Source: Acidobacteriota bacterium (GTDB taxonomy: Bacteria > Acidobacteriota > Holophagae > Acanthopleuribacterales > Acanthopleuribacteraceae). Taken from it: DNA of 64,000 nucleotides. Position 1 is the first letter of the stretch. Each line of letters opens with the position of its first letter. The stretch covers positions 124,001-188,000 of the forward strand of contig JAGQSC010000015.1 of assembly GCA_020439745.1 (NCBI GenBank), written 5' to 3'. Below, piece after piece: positions 18,573 to 26,676 of this stretch. The position numbers and the translations under genes are program-made. The notes beneath the pieces were generated by a model that saw only the letters and a program-made list of their open reading frames with translations, did not search any database and was not told the origin of the DNA.

Positions 18573-18592
18573 TATAAAGAACTCTTTATATT
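18571..18592. promoter_or_regulatory. Perfect 10-2-10 palindrome, candidate ArsR-family operator
   Basis: AATATAAAGA and TCTTTATATT form perfect 10-base arms around AC. Inverted repeats of this form, AT-rich and with a two-base centre, are the usual ArsR/SmtB operators. It abuts the -35 of the regulator gene and overlaps the stop codon of the membrane-protein gene upstream, so autoregulation together with metH control is likely. A 9/10 match to one half (CCTTTATATT) also occurs at 19672-19681. Confidence 0.65.
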
Positions 18593-19373
18593 AATCGAGT
18601 GATGCCATTCGTCGCAGCTCCAATTGGCGGAAACGAGATTGGCATCCCACCCACACACCCATTCCAAGACACAAACCCAAAGCACCCACCGCCAATGATG
18701 GACCCGAGGTGGTCGTCCCCCAAGCCAGCAGACTCGATACCAGCCCAATCAAGCCAATCGCCAGCATCCCCAGTCCCGATGCCAAAGCCAACCATCGCGC
18801 CCGACCCAAGCCGAGCGAGACACCAGCAATTGCACCCAATATGCCCAACATGGAGCCAAGAATCGCAACCCAACCTCCGCCCAACCTCATGCTGCTGCTG
18901 GTCAGGGTTATGGGACCCGCCACCATATGACCACTCCCAATCGCTACCAAGTTGAGCTCAAGTTGCACAGGTGCGGGCACCTTGCCCATCGTGTCAAAAG
19001 GCAACACAAATTGGTGATCCTGCAGCTCTCCCTGCAACTTACCCATCGGTCCAGAAGCAGCAAGCGTACGTGTAAAGTACCGCGACCCATCCGCAAACAC
19101 GCTCCACATTTCGAGGAAGGCCTCTCCTTCAAAGGAGCCGTCTAGTTCACCGGATAATCGATATTGCGTCCCCTTTATCTCTGGATTTTGCCAAACAAGC
19201 AGCGGATACGAGGCGTCTTGATCAAATTCAAGTCGCACCCAGGTTACCCCATCGTGGTCCATTAAGGTGCCGTTCTGCAGGGCACCTATCTGCTGAGCAC
19301 GTACCCAAAAATCCGGTTCTCCGTTGGATTCGTTCAAATCACTCCAGCAAAGCATCATCCATATGGCGATCAT
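18591..19373 (-). CDS. Membrane protein paired with DUF2089 regulator
   Basis: 260 residues. A short hydrophobic N-terminus (MIAIWMMLCW) looks like a signal or anchor, then an extracytoplasmic beta-rich domain (about 20-175), then four Gly/Leu-rich helices (about 175-250). ATG 19373 is preceded by AAAGGAGCGACA. It overlaps the end of the DUF2089 gene by 35 bases, so the two are probably co-translated. I know no function; small HTH protein plus membrane protein is the layout of regulator/anti-regulator pairs, which is inference. Confidence 0.65.
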   Translation of the reverse strand: MIAIWMMLCWSDLNESNGEPDFWVRAQQIGALQNGTLMDHDGVTWVRLEFDQDASYPLLVWQNPEIKGTQYRLSGELDGSFEGEAFLEMWSVFADGSRYFTRTLAASGPMGKLQGELQDHQFVLPFDTMGKVPAPVQLELNLVAIGSGHMVAGPITLTSSSMRLGGGWVAILGSMLGILGAIAGVSLGLGRARWLALASGLGMLAIGLIGLVSSLLAWGTTTSGPSLAVGALGLCLGMGVWVGCQSRFRQLELRRMASLD

Positions 19374-19662
19374 TGTCGCTCCTTTCAAGGCGGTACAAAG
19401 TGAGCACATTGCGAAAGACCTCGCGATCCATCTTCCCTTCCGCGAACGCGGTTCTCAGCGCTCGCTCCAAAGGCGACCTATTTTGAAAACGCTCCCATAT
19501 TTCAATCTTCGAGATCAATCGATCGAGACGCAGCCTGACGGTTGGATAGGACACGCCATAATCAGCCGCCACCTGCTTCAGTGAGCCGGAAGCCAAAACA
19601 AACCTGCGGATAAAGGCCAAGTCCTCTGCATCCAGTCCATCGAGCCAGGGCGCATCGTGCAT
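19339..19662 (-). CDS. DUF2089-family helix-turn-helix protein
   Basis: 107 residues. Nearly the first half (WLDGLDAEDLAFIRRFVLAS, then VAADYGVSYPTVRLRLDRLI) is the helix-turn-helix region of the DUF2089 family, read here without the family's usual N-terminal zinc ribbon. The rest is helical and charged. The start is ATG 19662, directly after an in-frame GTG, with AAGGTGG upstream. It is the first gene of a two-gene unit with a membrane protein, under a good sigma70-type promoter. Probably a transcription regulator; target unknown. Confidence 0.75.
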   Translation of the reverse strand: MHDAPWLDGLDAEDLAFIRRFVLASGSLKQVAADYGVSYPTVRLRLDRLISKIEIWERFQNRSPLERALRTAFAEGKMDREVFRNVLTLYRLERSDNDRHMDDALLE

Positions 19663-19690
19663 CACGAACCACCTTTATATTTCTTAAACC

Positions 19691-19719
19691 AATATGCGTT
19701 ATGAAATTAATAATGTCAA
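19691..19719 (-). promoter_or_regulatory. Sigma70-type promoter for the DUF2089 operon
   Basis: On the minus strand: -35 TTGACA (plus 19714-19719), exact 17-base AT-rich spacer, -10 CATATT (plus 19691-19696). The predicted start site is near 19684 with AAGGTGG then following before the ATG. The consensus -35 and ideal spacing make this one of the best promoters in the window. Confidence 0.65.
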
Positions 19720-19737
19720 ATTATTTTTTAACTTAAT

Positions 19738-20568
19738 TCAAGTTCCGTCACCCACGCGGATGGGTAATGGTCTTGCCGTCACACATTCATCCAGGGGTAC
19801 TGGCGTCAACAACTCACCGTTTATCAGTGCCTTGTACACTCCGAGATCATTCAAAAAATCTCCACTTCCATTCACTGGCTGATTGGAAATGGAAATGGAT
19901 ATGTGACCGTCTTGGGGCTTGATGCGTAGCGGCTCCAGCGCCGGCGTTTCTGGCGACCAAGACTTGAATGCCATCACGAATTCCGTGTCTTGCCGAACCA
20001 AAAGGCTCACCTTCGCGCCCACTGCCACCGGTTGGCTGTGATCGCCGCATTGATACACACAGCCAGGACTGGTCACAGCTTCCCAGGTGCCAAATGCAAG
20101 TTGCATGCGCATCTGCAAGACTTGCGGCAAATTAGCGGGGACCGACTCTTCAAGAACCTCAACGGCCTCTGCGCCTGGTGCGGTCGGCACTAACGTGTTG
20201 AGTGACTTCGCCATCGCATCATCCATATCACACGGGTAAGAACAAAGCGGAGTCAGGTTGGCACTGTATGGACTCACGAGCCTGTTCCCATCCAGTAAAA
20301 CCTGGTGACCATCCAAAATCCTGGCGGTCGCGCCCTCGACGACACCCATGTCCACATCCACGCGAGTCTGATAGAGATCATTTCGAGACGCATCGGAATG
20401 TCTGGCAATGAGCACAAACATCTCGTCCTCATGAACGGACACGAGGACCGATCCCTCGAACACGATATCTACTTCAAAACTCGGCGGTTCTGGCATAGTA
20501 GATTGAGGGTTTGAATCACCACAAGCAATCATGCCAACCAGTAGGATGGCTGCAATGCATCTAATCAT
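19738..20568 (-). CDS. Predicted lipoprotein of unknown function
   Basis: 276 residues. The N-terminus MIRCIAAILLVGMIAC is a lipoprotein signal with the modified Cys at position 16 followed by GDSN, so an anchor in the outer or inner membrane facing the periplasm is expected. Four further Cys in two close pairs (CSYPCD and CVYQCGD) could form disulfides. The rest is beta-rich with no family I recognise. ATG 20568 is chosen over 20589 because GAGG lies seven bases upstream and the signal peptide is then of normal length. It is transcribed toward the DUF2089 promoter and ends before it. Confidence 0.7.
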   Translation of the reverse strand: MIRCIAAILLVGMIACGDSNPQSTMPEPPSFEVDIVFEGSVLVSVHEDEMFVLIARHSDASRNDLYQTRVDVDMGVVEGATARILDGHQVLLDGNRLVSPYSANLTPLCSYPCDMDDAMAKSLNTLVPTAPGAEAVEVLEESVPANLPQVLQMRMQLAFGTWEAVTSPGCVYQCGDHSQPVAVGAKVSLLVRQDTEFVMAFKSWSPETPALEPLRIKPQDGHISISISNQPVNGSGDFLNDLGVYKALINGELLTPVPLDECVTARPLPIRVGDGT

Positions 20569-20655
20569 ACCCAGTCCTCGGTTATTCATTCTTATCCCTT
20601 GTCATAACAACTTACCAGCATAGAACGTTCACTTCCAAGGTTGCATTGACTTAAG

Positions 20656-22395
20656 ATGATTGGAGACATTGGACGGCGCCTCATGTGGATTGTTTCCAGC
20701 TTTTTTTTGATTCTTCAGCCCGATTCGTTGGTGAAGGCTGCAGCCCTCGGTGATTTGGAAGCGGTCAAATCCATGTACCGCGGGGTCGTTGATGCCGAAA
20801 CCTGCGACCCAATCCCTGAATTCAATATGGATCTTAGCGATTTTTTGTTCGATGAAGAGATATGTGGCAATGCGCTCATGGCGGCGGTCGCGCACGGGCG
20901 TGCCGACGTGGTTGCCTGGCTGATTGAACAGAGATTTCCGCTTGATACCGCCCAAAACGAAGGCCTCCGCGCGGTGGACCTTGCGGCCGCATTACCCCAG
21001 CAAGATTGTCTCATCCTTCTTTTGAAAGCTAGGGCCGACGTGAGTAAGGGCCCGTTCTTTGTGTCACCCATTGAGATTGCGGCCATCAGTGAAAACTTGG
21101 AGGCAGCTCGGCTGCTACTTCAATACGGCGCGCCCATCGACGATACTCAAATTCCCGTGGTCTGGTTTTCCGTAGAGCTAGGAGCCAGATGGATCGAATT
21201 GATCAGTGACCAGAATGCCGATCTGGACGCACAAGTCATTGACGGTCGCTCCATTCTAGAGATGGCTACGAGCAATGAGGACGAAAAGCTCGTGCAAGCC
21301 CTTTTGAGCCACGGTGCCGACGTCGACCGTTTTGGAACGGATGCCCTGTGCTACGCTCCCCCTTCGTTGATCGATCTCTTAATCGACTATGGCGCGGCGG
21401 TGAACAAGGTGGGCCGCGAAGGATATACACCTTTGATTTTTGCGGTCATGGTGGATGACATTGACCGCGTCCGCACCTTACTTGCCCGTGGAGCACGTGT
21501 CGATGGTAAGGGCAAGAATGGGCTAAAACCCATTGTGGTGGCGCGATCCATTCCCGTCGCCGATTTGCTCTTGGACCACAAGGCACGTCTATCCGATGCA
21601 GATGCATTCGGTGACACGTTGCTTCATCACGCGGCATGGGAGGGCAAGGAGGAAGTATTCAAATGGGCTGTCTCCAAAGGATTGCAACCCAACACACCCA
21701 ATCAATTCGGCCTCACGGCGGCCGATATCCAAACCCTTATTTCTTGTCTTTATTTAGGATCTGGGGACAAAAGCCAGTTGCGGCCCAGAATCGCAACTTG
21801 GCTCACGGCGATTCGGGCATTGGCAGATAGCCAATCGGAATTGAACCTTCCTGACGACAATATGTTGCATTACCCCCCATTTGCCGATTTGTTTGCCCTC
21901 ATGTTGCGTCAGTACGGCAGCTCTGAGTCCTTGGAAATGCTCGTCGATCAGGGACTCACCTACAAAGACTTCCCTGTCCCGGACCTTCTAATCCGCACGG
22001 TGGCACGCATGACGCCCCGCACCTTGCGTTTATTTGTCCGCGCTGGTTGGGACATCAATGCACAAGACAACGACGGCGAGACCCTTTTGATGGCAGCCGT
22101 ATCGGATTTCCGAATCGATTTGGTAGAAACCGCCATCGCCCTAAAGGCAGACGTGAACATGAAATCAGATCTCGGCGAAACTGCACTCCATAAGGTTCAA
22201 CCCTTTCGCATTTTCGGCGACGAGAATGATGAAGACCTTGAAAAGAAGAGATACGACATTGCCCGGATGTTGTTAATGGCGGGCGCCGATCCAAATGCGA
22301 AAAACATCATTGGCATGGATGTAGTTACCAACACACGATTGTTTGGTACATGTAAGGATTGTCCCATCGTTGAACTCATTCGGCGTTTTCAATAG
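20656..22395 (+). CDS. Ankyrin-repeat protein with N-terminal signal or anchor
   Basis: 579 residues. A hydrophobic N-terminus (LMWIVSSFFLILQPDSL) suggests export or membrane anchoring; ATG 20683 is an alternative start that removes the charged nine-residue lead. About ten ankyrin units follow, for example HGRADVVAWLIEQ, ENLEAARLLLQYGAPIDD, EDEKLVQALLSHGADVD, DDIDRVRTLLARGARVDG and YDIARMLLMAGADPNA. There is no catalytic domain, so a protein-binding role is likely. Its 3' end overlaps the convergent glycosyltransferase gene by 20 bases. Confidence 0.85.
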   Translation: MIGDIGRRLMWIVSSFFLILQPDSLVKAAALGDLEAVKSMYRGVVDAETCDPIPEFNMDLSDFLFDEEICGNALMAAVAHGRADVVAWLIEQRFPLDTAQNEGLRAVDLAAALPQQDCLILLLKARADVSKGPFFVSPIEIAAISENLEAARLLLQYGAPIDDTQIPVVWFSVELGARWIELISDQNADLDAQVIDGRSILEMATSNEDEKLVQALLSHGADVDRFGTDALCYAPPSLIDLLIDYGAAVNKVGREGYTPLIFAVMVDDIDRVRTLLARGARVDGKGKNGLKPIVVARSIPVADLLLDHKARLSDADAFGDTLLHHAAWEGKEEVFKWAVSKGLQPNTPNQFGLTAADIQTLISCLYLGSGDKSQLRPRIATWLTAIRALADSQSELNLPDDNMLHYPPFADLFALMLRQYGSSESLEMLVDQGLTYKDFPVPDLLIRTVARMTPRTLRLFVRAGWDINAQDNDGETLLMAAVSDFRIDLVETAIALKADVNMKSDLGETALHKVQPFRIFGDENDEDLEKKRYDIARMLLMAGADPNAKNIIGMDVVTNTRLFGTCKDCPIVELIRRFQ

Positions 22396-24205
22396 GGCGT
22401 TGTTCGACCAATATCAACGTTTGGTCTGGCGCCAAAAGGTGAACCGCGCGTTGATGGACGAGTAGGTTAAAAAAACGCCCGTCGTGTAACGGAATAGAGG
22501 CGGCCCGATACTCTTCAAGCACTTGCAAAAAGGAAGAGTCGGACGCATCCGGCCATGGCCATGGGTAAAGAATTTCCGCCAAATCGGGGTGATGGATGCC
22601 CAACTGGCTAATGGGAAACGGATCAACGAAGCGGAAGCCCCAAATGTAAACATCGGGAGACAGATCGACCAAGTCGCTTGTTTGAAACAGGTTAAATGCT
22701 GGAGGATGGGGACGATGGGCAATTTCGGCATTAACGAGGCCACTCAGGTCTTCGACGGGACCAGGGTATAGCGCCGCTATTCGCAAATAATCGGACTGGC
22801 CCACTCGCGGCAAGCTGGAAAAGGCATGCTCAAGGGCGTCGGCCACCTGATGATCGATCTCTGCGTGTGAAGAGTCCCAAGCGTAATTAATTAAGGAAAC
22901 AGGCTGGATCAGACTCTGAAGACCATAGGGTGTACCCAATTTGCGGCAAAGTGCTTTGCGACTGGAATTTACAACTACATGGCGACTCATAAGTAGTAGG
23001 AGAATCGCCGCGACAGCCCACTTCCAGCGACCGTTTTTCAGTCCAAGCAACGTTAGCGATGTGCCTGCGGCGGCCCCGGGCATCATGTGCACCGCCAAGC
23101 GCCAACCGGTGTAATGATCATCACCCCCACTAAGTATGATCAGTCCCAGTACACCCATGGGTGCCAGCATAAACCACCAAGAAAACTGAGCGTCCTCCGC
23201 CCGTTGCCAAGCCCTTCTCCACCAACACACGCCAAATGCTGACATAAACATACCCAGCAAGACTCGACCAGGCCAAGGTGATTGATCGACGGAAATAGCT
23301 TGCTTGACTGGAACGTGATCGACCCAGAATGGATATTTGTTCAGCGATTTGCCCATGGGCAGTCTGCCCTGGCCTGGCCCTTGCCACAGATACTCCACGC
23401 CCTTTTTCACGCTTTGGAGTGAGACGCCAGCCGTCTTTACGTAGACAGGATTGGGAAGTGGATGTTCATAAACTGCCCAATGTATCAGGAAATAGCCCCA
23501 ACATACGACTACCCACGCCCATACAGCGGCGGGTTGAACGCTCTTCAAGCCGGGGGTCCATCGATCCAACCAACTGCGGGCCCATGTGTTTCGATGGGCC
23601 AATACCAATCCATGAAGCACGACTGTGACCAAGAACCCCTCTGGACGCGTCCAACTCATCCAGGATGCGCCGAGTCCCAAAAGAAGATTTCGGGCAAGGC
23701 CCCATGATTTTCCAGAGAAGATCACGGCCACGCACCAAGATGACACCAACACTGCCAACCCCATGGTCATCATATCCATAGTGGTGTGCACCCAATAGGC
23801 CATGAAAGGTGCGCCTGCAACAAATACCCCACCCACCAGCCAAGTGAGCAGCCAGCTCCAGTCTCTCCTGGTTCGGTGATGGAGAAGAGGCAGTAGGAAC
23901 ACCAACACAAGAGAGGTCATCCCGGCAAAGAGGCACCATGCCCAAGCTACTTGCAAAGGGTCCCTATCTGTGAGTCCGGAAAGAACCCAGACAATCAGCA
24001 GGTGGCCAAAGCTCGTGTATCCGTCGACTGCCGGCTCCCCAGGATTCCACGACAAGGAACCAAAGTGCAAAGCGTTTTGTACATATCGCGTATATACGAA
24101 TGCGTCGTCCAGAATCAGTCGTGGTGCGGCGCCAACATTGGCCAGGAACACCAGGAGCAGCCCTGCAGCTGCGAAGATCAATAGGAGTCGGCGGTTAGCC
24201 GCCAT
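22376..24205 (-). CDS. GT-C-type membrane glycosyltransferase
   Basis: 609 residues with roughly nine to ten membrane helices in the first two thirds and a soluble C-terminal part. After the first helix comes a conserved acidic pair, Asp33-Asp34 (LILDDAFVYTRY), then WNPGEPAVDGYTSF, the pattern of polyprenyl-phosphate-sugar-dependent GT-C enzymes such as AftB-like arabinofuranosyltransferases. It would transfer a sugar from a lipid carrier on the outer face of the inner membrane; donor and acceptor are unknown. Its start overlaps the end of the ThyX-like gene by 11 bases. Confidence 0.75.
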   Translation of the reverse strand: MAANRRLLLIFAAAGLLLVFLANVGAAPRLILDDAFVYTRYVQNALHFGSLSWNPGEPAVDGYTSFGHLLIVWVLSGLTDRDPLQVAWAWCLFAGMTSLVLVFLLPLLHHRTRRDWSWLLTWLVGGVFVAGAPFMAYWVHTTMDMMTMGLAVLVSSWCVAVIFSGKSWGLARNLLLGLGASWMSWTRPEGFLVTVVLHGLVLAHRNTWARSWLDRWTPGLKSVQPAAVWAWVVVCWGYFLIHWAVYEHPLPNPVYVKTAGVSLQSVKKGVEYLWQGPGQGRLPMGKSLNKYPFWVDHVPVKQAISVDQSPWPGRVLLGMFMSAFGVCWWRRAWQRAEDAQFSWWFMLAPMGVLGLIILSGGDDHYTGWRLAVHMMPGAAAGTSLTLLGLKNGRWKWAVAAILLLLMSRHVVVNSSRKALCRKLGTPYGLQSLIQPVSLINYAWDSSHAEIDHQVADALEHAFSSLPRVGQSDYLRIAALYPGPVEDLSGLVNAEIAHRPHPPAFNLFQTSDLVDLSPDVYIWGFRFVDPFPISQLGIHHPDLAEILYPWPWPDASDSSFLQVLEEYRAASIPLHDGRFFNLLVHQRAVHLLAPDQTLILVEQRPIENAE

Positions 24206-25856
24206 GAGCGTCGAGTTGAGACTCTTTCACGCGTTGTCTTGCCTCAGATGCACCGCGTGACCAATAGGAAGGATCATGATTCACGAACAACATACGTTCT
24301 GCGCGTTCGGGAAAACGACTGGCCAATGCGCGATGCATGGCTTGACTGGCTTTGCGGTAGTTGGGATGGCCTTGAACGGTGGTACGCAACTCTAACATAT
24401 GCATCAATGCCCGGTCGTTCATCGAGACCATCCACCGCAGTCGATGTCCCTGCAGGTAGGCGTACGAGCGACACCTGGGAACATGCGCATCCAGGTCGGC
24501 AAACAGGGATTCTGCAATAGACACAGCCTTTTCAGCCTCTTCTTTGAGACCCGCATCCTCTATTTCTTCTGGCCATTGGAAGCCCAGATCGGGAATGAGG
24601 TCTTGGTATTGAATGGTTCCCATTCGATGGCGCATCAAGTCTTTGTAAACGGCCCATTCTGTGACCATTTCGATGTTGTGCGGATAGCCGTATTCAATCC
24701 CTCGCTCCGGTCGATCACGCCGCGCCGCACGCTCACCGTAATAGGCTTGCCAGATCTTCGCAATGAAGTCCCCACCTTTTTCGGCCAAAGCGTTGCGCAG
24801 CCGATCAAAACCGCAGCGCACGTAGGGGTATATCATGGACGCGGTCATGCTTAGGTCCATTTCGCGATTGATGGCGTGGCGCAATGTTTCTGGCGATTGA
24901 ATGCCTTGTTGAAAGGCGAATTGATAATCCGGCTCTACCAAGAGGCAGTACTCAAAGGACTTACCTTGTTTCAGATTGAGCTGCGCAGCGATGGAAGCTA
25001 CCTTTTCGCGACAGTCAATCAGGTAATCCAGTCTACGTGCGCGCTTGACGTAATGGGGTATGACTTTGCTCAGTTCCTCAAAAGCGGCTGCTCCCAACGC
25101 CCGCGCTTCGGTTAAATTTGAGCTCAGCATTTTACTGATCAAATGCTGAAAAAACCGACCGTTCCCAAACAGGCCGACATTGGCACGGGTGGCCAAGGGA
25201 AGAAAAGCCCGCAATACATCGCACGCCTTGGTCTTGATATCCATGCGATAAGTCTTCTGAAAATTCTTGATATCGCGATCATCATCAAGTTTTGATAGCG
25301 GCTCTTCGCCATGGCCGCGTATGTCATAAATCGCCTCGTGAAGTGGTTTTAGCCGTTCCAAGTGAGCAACAAGTGGACCCCACATGCTTCCATAGGCCTC
25401 AAACAGGGCGTCCATCTGCGCGACGTAATGTGATTTGTGATGACCCTCCAACTCAACGGGTACATGATAGGGGAAGGTACCGTCTAGGCCGCGAAAGTCG
25501 TATCGCACGTAACGTGTTGATTGTTCAATGGGCGAACCGCCTATTCGGCGATGTTCAATCTCCTTGGTGGCGAGCATGGATATGGATTCAAATGAAAGAT
25601 GACTCCCCTCTAGTTCCCCGACAGAGTCATCCCCGTACGCAATCAACACCCGATCAATCAAGCTTGAAGCCTTTTTGGCATTGAGTTTGTCTTCTTTGAC
25701 AAACTCGCGGAGCAAGGTCTCACGCAGTCCTGTTTCGGCGCGACTATAACGGGCCATGACAGCACCTACAATTCCTTGTAGATTTTGAATTGCAAACACC
25801 TGATCATCCAGATTGGTTACGTAGGACTTCAGCAAGTCCCTTTGTTCGTCTGCCAC
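24195..25856 (-). CDS. Double-length ThyX-like (FAD-dependent thymidylate synthase family) protein
   Basis: 553 residues, about twice a normal ThyX. The N-terminal half carries a ThyX-like motif in the form EHRRIGGSPIEQSTRYVRYD, in which the first Arg of the canonical RHR is Glu. The C-terminal half has LMRHRMGTIQYQDL, an RHR without the usual downstream Ser. It looks like a two-domain fusion in which each half keeps part of the active site. True ThyX makes dTMP from dUMP using methylenetetrahydrofolate and FADH2; activity here is uncertain. GTG 25856 is chosen because GGGGGAG lies just before it; the frame opens from an ATG at 25874. Confidence 0.75.
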   Translation of the reverse strand: MADEQRDLLKSYVTNLDDQVFAIQNLQGIVGAVMARYSRAETGLRETLLREFVKEDKLNAKKASSLIDRVLIAYGDDSVGELEGSHLSFESISMLATKEIEHRRIGGSPIEQSTRYVRYDFRGLDGTFPYHVPVELEGHHKSHYVAQMDALFEAYGSMWGPLVAHLERLKPLHEAIYDIRGHGEEPLSKLDDDRDIKNFQKTYRMDIKTKACDVLRAFLPLATRANVGLFGNGRFFQHLISKMLSSNLTEARALGAAAFEELSKVIPHYVKRARRLDYLIDCREKVASIAAQLNLKQGKSFEYCLLVEPDYQFAFQQGIQSPETLRHAINREMDLSMTASMIYPYVRCGFDRLRNALAEKGGDFIAKIWQAYYGERAARRDRPERGIEYGYPHNIEMVTEWAVYKDLMRHRMGTIQYQDLIPDLGFQWPEEIEDAGLKEEAEKAVSIAESLFADLDAHVPRCRSYAYLQGHRLRWMVSMNDRALMHMLELRTTVQGHPNYRKASQAMHRALASRFPERAERMLFVNHDPSYWSRGASEARQRVKESQLDAHGG

Positions 25857-26001
25857 GGTTACTCCCCCAAACATCTTGTTCGCCCTATATTCTAGCCGTT
25901 TTTTGTCGGATCGCCAGCAGTCGCCTTTTGGGAATGAAACCAGGAGCCAGTCTCTGTTCGACTAACGGGAAGGATGATTTTTAACGGGAACCGGATTCAG
26001 T

Positions 26002-26007
26002 TATAGT
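26002..26007 (+). promoter_or_regulatory. -10-like TATAGT just before the rhomboid start codon
   Basis: TATAGT ends six bases before the ATG, which would put transcription start at or next to the A of the start codon. There is no Shine-Dalgarno in the gap. The -35 region (TTTTAA/TTAACG) is poor. It suggests a leaderless mRNA, but the evidence is one hexamer. Confidence 0.3.
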
Positions 26008-26013
26008 GGCCCT

Positions 26014-26676
26014 ATGATTGATGAACACAACCCCCAGGAACAAATGCGGCATGAAATGCAGATGGAACGTCTGTTGATCAAAGACAGAGTGATTGTGTCG
26101 CTGCTTTTCGTCACCGTCATTTGGACGGTCAAAGTTGCGGAAGTCCTGTTTGGCCTTAACTTAAGTCAGTACGGCGTACTACCTAGACATCTGGACGGCT
26201 TGTGGGGTCTGTTGCTCATGCCGTTGTTACACGCAGATTTCGGCCATGTTGGGGCAAACTCGGTGCCTTCATTTGTATTGATTCTTGCCACACTCCAATT
26301 TTACCCTAAGGTTGCAGGGCGAGTCATTGTGGGCACTTCCGTTACCAGTGCCGGATTAGTCTGGGTATTCGCCCGACCAGCTATGCATATCGGCGCCAGC
26401 GGATTGATCTATGCGTTGGCTGCATTTCTGTTCTTCAGTGGTATCTTTCGTCGGGAAACGAAAGCCATCGCAGTGGCCATGTTGGTGGCCATGCTATATG
26501 GCAGTATGGTGTGGGGTGTGTTACCCATCTACCCTGATGTTTCATGGGAAGGTCACCTGTTTGGTGGCGTTGCGGGTGGACTTTTTGCTTACCGCTACCG
26601 CTGGACAGATCGTGCGATAGAAACGGATGAAGAGTGGGATGATCAGGAAGCAACCTCTCCATACAATACGCACTGA
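26014..26676 (+). CDS. Rhomboid family intramembrane serine protease
   Basis: 220 residues with about six membrane helices. Catalytic Ser129 lies in HIGASGLIYAL and catalytic His181 in WEGHLFGGVAGG, the standard rhomboid dyad; the first-helix region HADFGHVGANS supplies the conserved His/Asn loop. It should cleave membrane proteins within or near the bilayer; the substrate is unknown. The cytoplasmic N-terminus is charged and the C-terminus acidic. There is no clear ribosome binding site, see the -10-like element upstream. Its 3' end overlaps the convergent TPR-GGDEF gene. Confidence 0.9.
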   Translation: MIDEHNPQEQMRHEMQMERLLIKDRVIVSLLFVTVIWTVKVAEVLFGLNLSQYGVLPRHLDGLWGLLLMPLLHADFGHVGANSVPSFVLILATLQFYPKVAGRVIVGTSVTSAGLVWVFARPAMHIGASGLIYALAAFLFFSGIFRRETKAIAVAMLVAMLYGSMVWGVLPIYPDVSWEGHLFGGVAGGLFAYRYRWTDRAIETDEEWDDQEATSPYNTH

